A DNA stretch of 22,218 nt, taken from IMG/VR virus record IMGVR_UViG_3300010885_012303, positions 1-22,218 of that record; one strand, given 5' to 3'. The stretch comes from a virus. Position 1 is the stretch's first letter, and each line of letters starts with the position of its first letter. Positions 15,268-21,351 of this stretch are shown here, piece after piece. Below the pieces are notes generated by a model. That model saw only the letters and a list, made by a program, of their open reading frames with translations. It searched no databases and was not told the DNA's origin. A program made the position numbers and the translations under genes.

Positions 15268-16655
15268 GCTAACATCCCACCAGTGGCAGGGTTATTTTTA
15301 ATCCTTTCTTGCTCATCGTCAAAACTAATATCCTGCGCAATAATGTCAGCAGACACAAGGTTTTCAAACAAAACATTCGCGGATATTGCCCCTGCTTGCC
15401 AACTCTTAACAAGCACATCTACATCCTGTGCCGTCATCGAATTAGGTATAAAGTCACGATTTAACTCGACGCTTACATCACCAGCAACGCCCGACCAATC
15501 ACGCAACAACTCAAGCACATGAGTTAATCCAATACTAATTGATTGAGCTATTGAAGCCAATACGCTGTTTTCACTTGATCTGTGTATTGATGCGGTTTGT
15601 GCTGCTTCGGCTGCTCGCTTTTCAGGTGCTAAAATCCTAGCCCCTAAGATAGCCATCATTGATTCCTTTGCGCGTAAAGCTTCGCGTAACTCTCCCAAGC
15701 CTTGGCCTGTAAACTCTAAGTAAAAAGCTTTTGATTGTGGATCTGGTAATAGCCAAGCCGTGCCGCTACCTATTCGAAGTTGTGCAGACTGGTCATCAGA
15801 ATAGTATCCAGTAACAACAGGTGTTGGTAGTCCTGTAAAGTGTAAGCCATGTTCATAGTCTGCTGTAGTCCTGTAGTGGGATAAGTTAACGTCTATTAAA
15901 TCTAACAATGGTGGCTTGTCTACGCAGGGGCTGTTATCTCTAACACCAAAGAACTCAAACGGTATTTTACTAAGCAGCTGCCCATTGATTTGAGGGTAAA
16001 GCTCATCAATTAAAACAAACTCGCCTTTTTTGTCTTTTCTAAATAACCTTTGGCGATACGCGCCCTCGGCTAAATCTAATACGCGCCATTGTGGTTCACA
16101 TTTCGATTCAAACTCGTCGCCCTCAATTTCATACTCTTCTTCAAGAACAACCAGCATTAAATGCTCGACGTTGTTTATGCGTCCGGTTTTCCAGTTTATA
16201 ATTGATTCAGCATCGTACATGGTGGCATAAGATCTTGCGCCTTGTGCCTGTGCTTGGGCTAATGTCACAGCATTGCCGATAGGCGGGTAATCAACTAAGA
16301 CACCACAACGACCAAGCGTTATAACTTCTTCGGCTATCATTTCAGATAGTTGATGAAGCGACAATCCGCTCATGGTCACATCGGCTATGATGTCATCCAT
16401 TGCGCCTGGAGCTGTAACCGCCTCTGGCTTCATAAACAGCATTCCCGTCAAGCCATCAATCGTTCTTGCTGTCGCGTTGTAATATAACGCCCGCTGTTTG
16501 TAAGCATAATATTCAGCGTCATTTTGACCGCTTAGGCGTGGAAGGTATTTAATACCATATTCGTGGATCTCGTCTTGCCCTTCTGCTGCGTGTTCGCATC
16601 GTTCCCATTGCTCGTAATATTCGTGATACTCGCTGTGTTTTGTATCGACTGCCAT
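15264..16655 (-). CDS. Portal protein (DUF4055 family)
   Basis: This 463-residue protein is the portal, the dodecameric ring through which DNA is packaged at one capsid vertex. It has the features of the DUF4055 portal group: RALYYNATARTIDGLTGMLF (55-74), ITLGRCGVLVDYPP (112-125), and the segment LEFTGQGLGELREALRAKES followed by MMAILGARIL (about 310-345), then an AAQTASIHRSSENSVLASIA helix. It lies directly between the large terminase and the MuF-like gene, the canonical place. ATG 16655 has AGGA 8 bases upstream and sits two bases after the terminase stop. Confidence 0.92.
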   Translation of the reverse strand: MAVDTKHSEYHEYYEQWERCEHAAEGQDEIHEYGIKYLPRLSGQNDAEYYAYKQRALYYNATARTIDGLTGMLFMKPEAVTAPGAMDDIIADVTMSGLSLHQLSEMIAEEVITLGRCGVLVDYPPIGNAVTLAQAQAQGARSYATMYDAESIINWKTGRINNVEHLMLVVLEEEYEIEGDEFESKCEPQWRVLDLAEGAYRQRLFRKDKKGEFVLIDELYPQINGQLLSKIPFEFFGVRDNSPCVDKPPLLDLIDVNLSHYRTTADYEHGLHFTGLPTPVVTGYYSDDQSAQLRIGSGTAWLLPDPQSKAFYLEFTGQGLGELREALRAKESMMAILGARILAPEKRAAEAAQTASIHRSSENSVLASIAQSISIGLTHVLELLRDWSGVAGDVSVELNRDFIPNSMTAQDVDVLVKSWQAGAISANVLFENLVSADIIAQDISFDDEQERIKNNPATGGMLA

Positions 16656-16657
16656 AA

Positions 16658-17911
16658 TTAAATTCCTGTAATTGCTGCAAATGTGGGTCTATTATTAACT
16701 ATAGGATAGCGGTAAGCAACAAAATAACCTATTGCATCAACGACATGATCGAACCCAGCAGCTTTGTCAGGCTCGCCTGTTTTTGCGTAGCATTGTTTCT
16801 CTAGAGATTCGACCAGCATTGGACAATATTGCGAATTAACAAAGTATTTCCTAATGCTTAAGTTATGAATCATGGCGTTAACTGATAGCACTCTGTCTTT
16901 AATGAATGGATTGCGTGAATTAACCAATACTTGTAAGCCATACGACCTTAAGATGCTGTGGTCTGATTCACTAGCATTGTTTGACTTTCTAGCATTACCA
17001 CTTGCATCTGGATAGATTAATATTTTATGTGATGGATAGCGCTCTTTTAATAACCGCGCCATCGTTGGAGTATCAAACACGCCCGTGAACTCCATAACTG
17101 CACAAGCTGTATCGCTGCGAACAACATGAACAACGGCAGACATGTTAGCAACGTTAAAATCCAAACCAACGTGTAGTACATCATCAGGCATAATTGTTTC
17201 AGTCGTTGCATTAAGCTTTCTATCAAACTCATGGTAGACGCTCCCAGCGTTAAGGTTTACAAAGTTGCCGTCAAGATATGCAGATAATTGTGCGCTTGAA
17301 TAGGTTGCCTTTAATTGGTCAACATATCCAGCAGGAAGCCTTTTGTTTGAGCTTGTTGGAGCTTTGATTAGCTTATATCCTTTGCGCTTTTCTTTTCCCC
17401 ATGTCTCATACATAAAACCAAATCCTTCAGGTGTTGACACTGCCGCAAGAGTGTTTTTTCTCCCGTCTGGTTTCTTTTGTCTACATCTTCCAAGCATTTT
17501 AACCCATACTGTTCTTGCTTGGTCTATGCGTAGCGTATCAGCCTCATCTATCACCGCGTCAGCGACTTCAAACCCAACCAAACGCTCTGGGTTGTCAGCC
17601 GACCTAAATATTATCTGTGAACCGTTCTCTAGTTTGATGGTCGCATCACTTCGATTTAATTTATATTCTATCTTAAGTTTTTGCAGTATTTCTTCAAAGC
17701 GTGGAAACGCAATCAATCTAATTAAATCGTATGTCGGCTCAATAAAACCAAAATCCATTGTTGGATATTGTAACGCAAGTTTTATAATCCTTAATACTGC
17801 TGCGTGACTTTTTCCCGCCCCATATCCTGCAACCATTGCTGGATGTGTTGATTTTGAATTAATGAACTTTTTTTGCGGAGTGCTTACTCTAATCTTCGTC
17901 GTCATCGTCAT
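16658..17911 (-). CDS. terL: Terminase large subunit (packaging ATPase and nuclease)
   Basis: This 417-residue motor protein drives DNA into the procapsid and cuts the concatemer. The N-terminal ATPase has a Walker A motif GYGAGKS (29-35), Walker B AVIDEAD (119-125, with D122/E123) and a coupling motif STP (159-161). The C-terminal RNase H-like nuclease has its acidic residues in VGLDFN (D251), IYPDASG (D302) and FDHVVDAIGYF (D388, D392). Length is typical of the family. The start lies inside the end of the small subunit gene (23-base overlap in another frame). ATG 17911 and ATG 17905 are both possible; I kept the longer form. Packaging mode (cos or headful) cannot be read from this window. 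Confidence 0.96.
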   Translation of the reverse strand: MTMTTKIRVSTPQKKFINSKSTHPAMVAGYGAGKSHAAVLRIIKLALQYPTMDFGFIEPTYDLIRLIAFPRFEEILQKLKIEYKLNRSDATIKLENGSQIIFRSADNPERLVGFEVADAVIDEADTLRIDQARTVWVKMLGRCRQKKPDGRKNTLAAVSTPEGFGFMYETWGKEKRKGYKLIKAPTSSNKRLPAGYVDQLKATYSSAQLSAYLDGNFVNLNAGSVYHEFDRKLNATTETIMPDDVLHVGLDFNVANMSAVVHVVRSDTACAVMEFTGVFDTPTMARLLKERYPSHKILIYPDASGNARKSNNASESDHSILRSYGLQVLVNSRNPFIKDRVLSVNAMIHNLSIRKYFVNSQYCPMLVESLEKQCYAKTGEPDKAAGFDHVVDAIGYFVAYRYPIVNNRPTFAAITGI

Positions 17912-18308
17912 CTAATCCGTCATCTTCAATAAACTCAAATTTCTTTATTGAGGCTGTTTTTATAGTTGCTTCAACACGATCTGTTGATACTCCTGCCGCT
18001 TTACCTCTGGCAATTTCAGCCGTAATAGCTGCGTTGATTTGATTGTTTTTAACGGCAAGGTTGCGCAACGTCATTAAGTCTTTTAAATGCGATTCAAGCG
18101 TAATGCCAACAGCTTCAATGATGGGTTTGCGTAACTCGTCAACCCTTGCTGAAATATTGCTGTCAGCCATAAGCCGTGAAGCATTAGCTTGTATCGTTTC
18201 AGGCTTAGTTGTTGGCTTTGTATCAAACGCCCCACGATAAGCATCAGCCTGTGTTTTGCCTTCTGCAACCAGTTGAGCAAAGCGTTCTTGTTTAGGTGTG
18301 AGAGCCAT
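17889..18308 (-). CDS. terS: Terminase small subunit
   Basis: This 139-residue protein would recognise phage DNA and recruit the large terminase. The N-terminus (LTPKQERFAQLVAEGKTQADA, then ANASRLMADSNISARVDELR) matches the helix-turn-helix domain of the Terminase_2 family, followed by a helical oligomerisation region (about 68-105). It ends in a very acidic tail with DDDDDED. I chose ATG 18308 (MALTPK), with AGGTGA about 7 bases upstream. A longer frame starting at TTG 18329 has no ribosome site. The gene overlaps terL by 23 bases, so translation is probably coupled. Confidence 0.92.
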   Translation of the reverse strand: MALTPKQERFAQLVAEGKTQADAYRGAFDTKPTTKPETIQANASRLMADSNISARVDELRKPIIEAVGITLESHLKDLMTLRNLAVKNNQINAAITAEIARGKAAGVSTDRVEATIKTASIKKFEFIEDDGLDDDDDED

Positions 18309-18325
18309 AAGTTTCACCTGTTGAA

Positions 18326-18433
18326 TCAAGTATTGCCTGTTTGCCCGTGAAGTCTTGCCAGCGTTTTACTAATACACACGCACTTTCTGTACGACACATA
18401 AATAGCAAAGTGAGTATGCTTACAATCTTTCAT
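18326..18433 (-). CDS. Possible 35-residue Cys/His-containing small protein
   Basis: A short reading frame opens at ATG 18433 with AAGG 6 bases upstream and ends at TGA 18328-18326, 17 bases before the small terminase start. The predicted peptide begins MKDCKHTHFAIYVSYRKCVC, is basic, and has Cys4, His6, His8, Cys18 and Cys20, an arrangement that could bind zinc. It follows directly on an intrinsic terminator; the U tract runs into its ribosome site. It may be a real leader gene of the late operon or a chance frame. I recognise no family. Confidence 0.4.
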   Translation of the reverse strand: MKDCKHTHFAIYVSYRKCVCISKTLARLHGQTGNT

Positions 18434-18443
18434 ATTAACCTTT

Positions 18444-18472
18444 AAAAAAATGCCCTATTTATTTAACAGGGC
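18444..18472 (-). terminator. Intrinsic terminator upstream of the terminase operon
   Basis: On the minus strand GCCCT pairs with AGGGC (18468-18472 and 18452-18456) around an 11-base A/T loop, followed after one base by seven U residues. It would end transcripts coming from the replication operon, or stop early transcripts from the candidate promoter at 18517-18525 unless antitermination acts. The stem is short (5 bp) but the U tract is strong. Confidence 0.7.
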
Positions 18473-18516
18473 TTGAGTGGTTGGGTCGGAGAACCCCTTG
18501 CAAAATCGTTTTGGTG

Positions 18517-18525
18517 ACTATAACA
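18517..18525 (-). promoter_or_regulatory. Candidate late promoter (extended -10) upstream of the terminase genes
   Basis: The minus strand reads TGTTATAGT, an extended -10 element identical to the one at 14213-14221. A -35 is poor (TTATGG at 16-base spacing). Transcription would begin near 18510 and meet the terminator at 18444-18472 after about 40 bases, then continue into the small leader frame and terS. The arrangement resembles a late promoter with a leader terminator. Confidence 0.4.
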
Positions 18526-18560
18526 CTTTTTTAAAAAACCATAATAAAAACTACAATAAA

Positions 18561-18849
18561 ACTCAGGATAGGAAAAACTGCCCTGAGTCTTCCCTGAGTC
18601 TGCCCTGAGTTTTCAGTAAATCCTCTTGTAAGTCTTTATATATAAAAGAAAAAAAAAAAAAATAATATATATATAGAACTCAGGAATAGATATTTTATAT
18701 GTCTAGGTGATAATTTTATTTTTTACTAATAAGAGGTGATTTATATATCTATATTTATAAAAACTCAAAATCCTGAGTTTTTTGTAAGAAACGTATACAT
18801 GGCGAGGCCTGTAGGGCAAACTCAGGCTTAACCCTGAGTTTGCCTGAGT
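18561..18849. repeat. Array of nine CCTGAGT/ACTCAGG repeats with AT-rich core, candidate replication origin
   Basis: CCTGAGT occurs on the plus strand at 18582, 18593, 18604, 18772, 18833 and 18843. Its complement ACTCAGG occurs at 18561, 18678 and 18820. The three copies at 18582-18610 sit at exact 11-base spacing, one helical turn, inside an 11-base tandem repeat of the form CCCTGAGTCTT. The copies at 18820 and 18833 form a perfect 12-bp palindrome arm pair (18815-18826 and 18833-18844). The copy at 18772 pairs with a degenerate ACTCA to make a 9-bp hairpin (18759-18767 with 18774-18782). Between lies about 150 bases of nearly pure A/T, including 14 consecutive A (18649-18662) and a TA run. 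Iterons plus an AT-rich unwinding region next to replication genes suggest an origin. No initiator is identified. Confidence 0.6.
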
Positions 18850-20151
18850 TTATTTAGTCCAGAAATAATACGTTGTTGGCCTTTGTGCGTTGTTTAGTTT
18901 TACGAGTTTAGTGTGGATTGAATTGTTTGCTGTAAGTTCGTCAAGTAGTTGTTTTCGTAGCATTGGCAGTATCTGTGCTGTTTTGCTTCCCAGCTCTTTT
19001 GCTGTTATGCCTTTTCTACCAGCCTCTTTTATTCTTGCTTTTAATAGTTTTGTTAATCGTTCGTTTTCGTTGTCTGAGCCTAGGTGTTTAAATTTTTGTG
19101 AGAATACTTTTATTGATTCCATTTCTAATATTTCAAACCAATGCAGGATTTCTATGTTTTGACACTGATCTATTAGCATTGCTCCTTGGATAGCTCTAAC
19201 CCCTCCGCGATTATACATAGGAGCGAATGATTTGTTATCACCGGACAACGATATGCTTTTTTTCTTAAACCTATACACTAAATCATATTTTGCTTCGCTA
19301 TAAGCCTCTGTTACTGGTAATTGAGTCGAGCATAAAAACAAGTCTTTTGCATATTGCTGTTGTAATGCTAGTAAATCACTAATGATGCTGGCCGGAACTT
19401 GTATGTTGTGAAGCTTTAATTTAATCGGCAATAAACCATTAAGGCCAAAAAGTAGCGAATATCTAGCTAAAGAGCCGTTTGCAAGGTCTGATGTCTTTAA
19501 TCCGTCAAATATCTGTCGTTCTGTGCTTAAGCCAAAAACACAGACATTAGGCTCAATAATCTTTTTAGCCGCGTTACCTTTTGTTTTTTTACCAGACAAA
19601 GAGCTGTTTGCCGAGGTATAAGCCTCTGTGAGCAATACCACAATTTCTTTAGAGAATTGATTAGAATTTTTCCCGTTAATGCTCGATAGATACTCGCCAA
19701 ACTCGTCAATATAAAATAACATTGTTGGCGATTCTTCCAAACTATCCATGAAGGCCGCCCCTGATGCCATTTTTCCGTGTAAGCTATCACCCATGCCTAT
19801 TGTTTCAAGTATTAACTTTGCAGCCTTAAACGGAAAATCCTTGCCTTCGCCTGATTCAGCCATTGCAATAAACATTAAGTTTCCTTTAATGTTCTCATAA
19901 GCAATGTTTCTGCCTACAGCCACCGACATAACCGACATGGCCGCAGCAAAGGCTATAGCTGGTTGAGGATAAATACTTTCTTTTAAAATCCATTGCTGAA
20001 TATCTCTAGCTATGCAAGGAAACGGTATTATGTAATCAATATCACTTGACAGGTCGGGCTTCCAGTCCTGCGCCTCTGGTTCGTCATTCTCTCTTTCTTT
20101 TAAGCGATCATCTAAATATTTTTGTCCAGCTGTCGGATTATTGGCTTGCAT
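18850..20151 (-). CDS. DUF3987-like replication ATPase / helicase
   Basis: This 433-residue P-loop protein resembles DUF3987 proteins found in phage and plasmid replication modules and probably works as a replicative helicase or primase-associated ATPase. Features: ISIYPQPAIAFAAAMSVMSVAVGRNI-type helical lead-in (about 58-83, seen as KESIYPQPAIAFAAAMSV), a Walker A-like AESGEGKD (98-105), Walker B MLFYIDEFGEYL (144-155, D149/E150), and GSLARYSLLFG (226-236), the conserved Arg-containing motif. The C-terminus (about 360-433) looks like a winged-helix domain. I chose ATG 20151 (MQANNP) because GGTGGG lies just upstream and it overlaps the primase-like gene by only 14 bases. An earlier ATG at 20190 is possible. 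It is followed by the repeat array. Confidence 0.8.
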   Translation of the reverse strand: MQANNPTAGQKYLDDRLKERENDEPEAQDWKPDLSSDIDYIIPFPCIARDIQQWILKESIYPQPAIAFAAAMSVMSVAVGRNIAYENIKGNLMFIAMAESGEGKDFPFKAAKLILETIGMGDSLHGKMASGAAFMDSLEESPTMLFYIDEFGEYLSSINGKNSNQFSKEIVVLLTEAYTSANSSLSGKKTKGNAAKKIIEPNVCVFGLSTERQIFDGLKTSDLANGSLARYSLLFGLNGLLPIKLKLHNIQVPASIISDLLALQQQYAKDLFLCSTQLPVTEAYSEAKYDLVYRFKKKSISLSGDNKSFAPMYNRGGVRAIQGAMLIDQCQNIEILHWFEILEMESIKVFSQKFKHLGSDNENERLTKLLKARIKEAGRKGITAKELGSKTAQILPMLRKQLLDELTANNSIHTKLVKLNNAQRPTTYYFWTK

Positions 20152-20554
20152 AACCCACCGCCTCACTAATTCTTTGATATGCCAATTCAATACGTTTTAA
20201 GTCATTGCCCGATATTTTTATCTGATTAACAATATCAGATGCTGCAAGATGGATAATTCTAGTCTCGTATAATAGACACTTTAAAATGTCAGCAGCCGGA
20301 AATGGTTGGTATTCTCGCTTAAATCCTTCTTGATTTTCTGGAAACAAGTCACTTAACTCTAAGCCTATCGCCCCAACTATTGACGAAACATCACATCCAC
20401 TAAAGCAGTGAATTAAAAGATTACCATTATCACATTCTTTAATCGCTAAAGAAGGCGACCTATCATCATGAGCAGGACAACAGGCTATCCATCTATTGTT
20501 TCCAGTTGACTTAACTTTTTGCAAATGCTGTAAGACATTATTGGCTATTGACAT
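20138..20554 (-). CDS. Primase-type CHC2 zinc-finger protein without a catalytic domain
   Basis: This 138-residue protein carries the zinc-binding domain of DnaG-like and phage P4/T7-type primases: CPAHDDRSPSL (C26, H29) and HCFSGC (C50, C54), followed by GLELSDLFPE (about 64-73). This domain reads single-stranded DNA template sequence. The remaining 60 residues are helical, and no TOPRIM or archaeo-eukaryotic primase motif is present. The downstream DUF3987-like ATPase overlaps it by 14 bases, so the two may act as a split primase-helicase. ATG 20554 lies inside the end of the XRE gene (17-base overlap), with GAG about 8 bases upstream. Confidence 0.85.
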   Translation of the reverse strand: MSIANNVLQHLQKVKSTGNNRWIACCPAHDDRSPSLAIKECDNGNLLIHCFSGCDVSSIVGAIGLELSDLFPENQEGFKREYQPFPAADILKCLLYETRIIHLAASDIVNQIKISGNDLKRIELAYQRISEAVGYASQ

Positions 20555-20723
20555 GATTAATCTCTAGGTAGTCGCTCAATTTTTTAAAGGTTCTATACGT
20601 TGGGTTTATATCATCCCCCCTCTTAATACGTGAAATTTGCTGGTAGTTAATGCCAGTGGCTGCGGCTACTTTACTAATATTTTGCTTGTTAAGGTTATTT
20701 ACGATTTGGTCTAGTGTTAGCAT
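20538..20723 (-). CDS. XRE/Cro-like helix-turn-helix regulator
   Basis: This 61-residue protein is a minimal DNA-binding domain. ISKVAAATGINYQQISRIKRG (residues about 16-36) gives the two helices of a Cro/CI-type helix-turn-helix, and NPTYRTFKKLSDYLEI (40-55) the following helix. The small size is that of a Cro-type regulator rather than a full CI repressor with a protease domain. It is the first gene of the minus-strand replication operon and faces the plus-strand early operon across a 202-base AT-rich region, so it could control both. The ribosome site is weak (GAG 11 bases before ATG 20723). Confidence 0.85.
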   Translation of the reverse strand: MLTLDQIVNNLNKQNISKVAAATGINYQQISRIKRGDDINPTYRTFKKLSDYLEINHVNSQ

Positions 20724-20925
20724 GTTTATATACTCTAAAATTTAAACTTATGGATTTAAACTATATAACATTAATGCTATAATTAAAACCTAATTTTTAA
20801 ATTATTTTAAAATCCTTACAAAGTTTTTATTATAGAAAAAAAAAGAATATAAATAATTTTACTTTTTAAAAAATTTATAATATAATTACCTCGAACTAAA
20901 AAAACAACCTAACCGAGACAATGCG
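20724..20925. promoter_or_regulatory. Divergent early control region
   Basis: This 202-base, very AT-rich gap separates the minus-strand XRE/replication operon from the plus-strand early operon. It holds a good plus-strand promoter (20858-20886), weaker minus-strand -10 candidates (TATAAT at 20829-20834; TGTTATATA near 20763-20771) and a direct repeat ATTTAAACT at 20740-20748 and 20754-20762, 14 bases apart, just upstream of the XRE gene. The repeat is a candidate operator; which protein binds it is unknown. Confidence 0.6.
20858..20886 (+). promoter_or_regulatory. Early plus-strand promoter
   Basis: TTTACT (20858-20863) and a perfect TATAAT (20881-20886) are separated by 17 bases. A second overlapping TATAAT occurs at 20876-20881. 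Transcription would begin near 20893, about 33 bases before the first plus-strand gene. Confidence 0.65.
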
Positions 20926-21141
20926 ATGATTAAATTTGAAACAAACAAAGCTTACAAAAACCGTTCAATTTGTGATTCTGAAATGTTTTTTGAAATAACA
21001 GTTATTTCAAGAACTGAAAAAACTATCAAAGCATTAGTTGATGGAGTGGTTAAAACTTTACGCATTGCCATTTATGAAGGGCGTGAATTTGTAAAACCTT
21101 GGGGCTCTTATTCGATGTGTCCAATTATTAACGCAGCATAA
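20926..21141 (+). CDS. Small early protein of unknown function
   Basis: This 71-residue protein is the first gene of the plus-strand early operon. It appears to be a small beta-rich domain: FETNKAYKNRSICDSEMFFEITVISRT, then TIKALVDGVVKTLRI and a conserved-looking end (EFVKPWGSYSMCPIINA). I recall similar short proteins with the RSICDSD and YSMCP motifs in many phages and plasmids, all without known function. Two Cys residues are present (16 and 64). ATG 20926 has only a weak ribosome site (GAG about 10 bases ahead). A three-codon frame ATG-CGA-TGA overlaps just upstream. Confidence 0.75.
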   Translation: MIKFETNKAYKNRSICDSEMFFEITVISRTEKTIKALVDGVVKTLRIAIYEGREFVKPWGSYSMCPIINAA

Positions 21142-21150
21142 AACAAACCT

Positions 21151-21164
21151 CCCCAGAAGTGGGG
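21151..21164 (+). other. Small hairpin between the first two early genes
   Basis: CCCCA (21151-21155) pairs with TGGGG (21160-21164) around a GAAG loop. It lies between the stop of the unknown early gene and the ribosome site (GGAG, 21173-21176) of the next. No U tract follows, so it is not an intrinsic terminator; an mRNA stability or translation element is possible. Confidence 0.4.
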
Positions 21165-21182
21165 CAACCAACGGAGCAAAGC

Positions 21183-21350
21183 ATGACCTCAGAAGATGAA
21201 CAAAAAGCATTTAAAGCATCACAAGAACGAACACTAGTATCTATTAGTGCTGAACTACACAAAAAACTAAAAGTAATGGCAGTATCAACATCAACAAGCA
21301 TTTATGTCTTAGCTGATGAAGCGATTACAAAATACTTAAAAGGCAAGTAG
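21183..21350 (+). CDS. Ribbon-helix-helix DNA-binding protein (Arc/CopG-like)
   Basis: This 55-residue protein has the ribbon-helix-helix layout: a short strand RTLVSISAEL (about 16-25), helix HKKLKVMAVS (26-35), a turn STSTS, and a second helix IYVLADEAITKYLKG (40-54). Dimers of such proteins bind operators through the strand pair. I chose ATG 21183 (MTSEDE) because GGAG lies 6 bases upstream; the longer frame from 21159 has no such site and overlaps the hairpin. It may regulate the early promoter or associate with the adjacent ATPase. The stop codon is one base ahead of the next start. Confidence 0.78.
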   Translation: MTSEDEQKAFKASQERTLVSISAELHKKLKVMAVSTSTSIYVLADEAITKYLKGK

Positions 21351-21351
21351 A

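Larger units (their letters stand above)
18309..18849. other. 541-base intergenic signal region between terS and the helicase gene
   Basis: No large gene lies here on either strand. From left to right the region holds the possible 35-residue frame (18326-18433), an intrinsic terminator (18444-18472), a candidate minus-strand extended -10 promoter (18517-18525) and the repeat array with its AT-rich core (18561-18849). The compact stacking of signals suggests a control and origin region separating the late and replication operons. Confidence 0.75.

Noticed and set aside
17343-17807. 154-codon open frame on the plus strand, opposite the large terminase gene
   Set aside because: It mirrors a gene with all terminase motifs, has no recognisable domain and sits within the opposite-strand operon; it is a shadow frame.
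18759-18782. 9-bp hairpin followed by a T run on the plus strand, as a plus-strand terminator
   Set aside because: No plus-strand gene lies upstream and the arms are copies of the CCTGAGT repeat, so it fits better as part of the origin-like array, although terminator activity is possible.
18815-18844. Perfect 12-bp inverted repeat as terminator of the helicase gene
   Set aside because: No U tract follows on either strand, and the arms are repeat copies; kept as part of the array.
20755-20783. Second plus-strand promoter TTTAAA-17-TATAAT
   Set aside because: In such AT-rich DNA this match is weak evidence, and it lies 140 bases before the first plus gene; the site at 20858-20886 is better.
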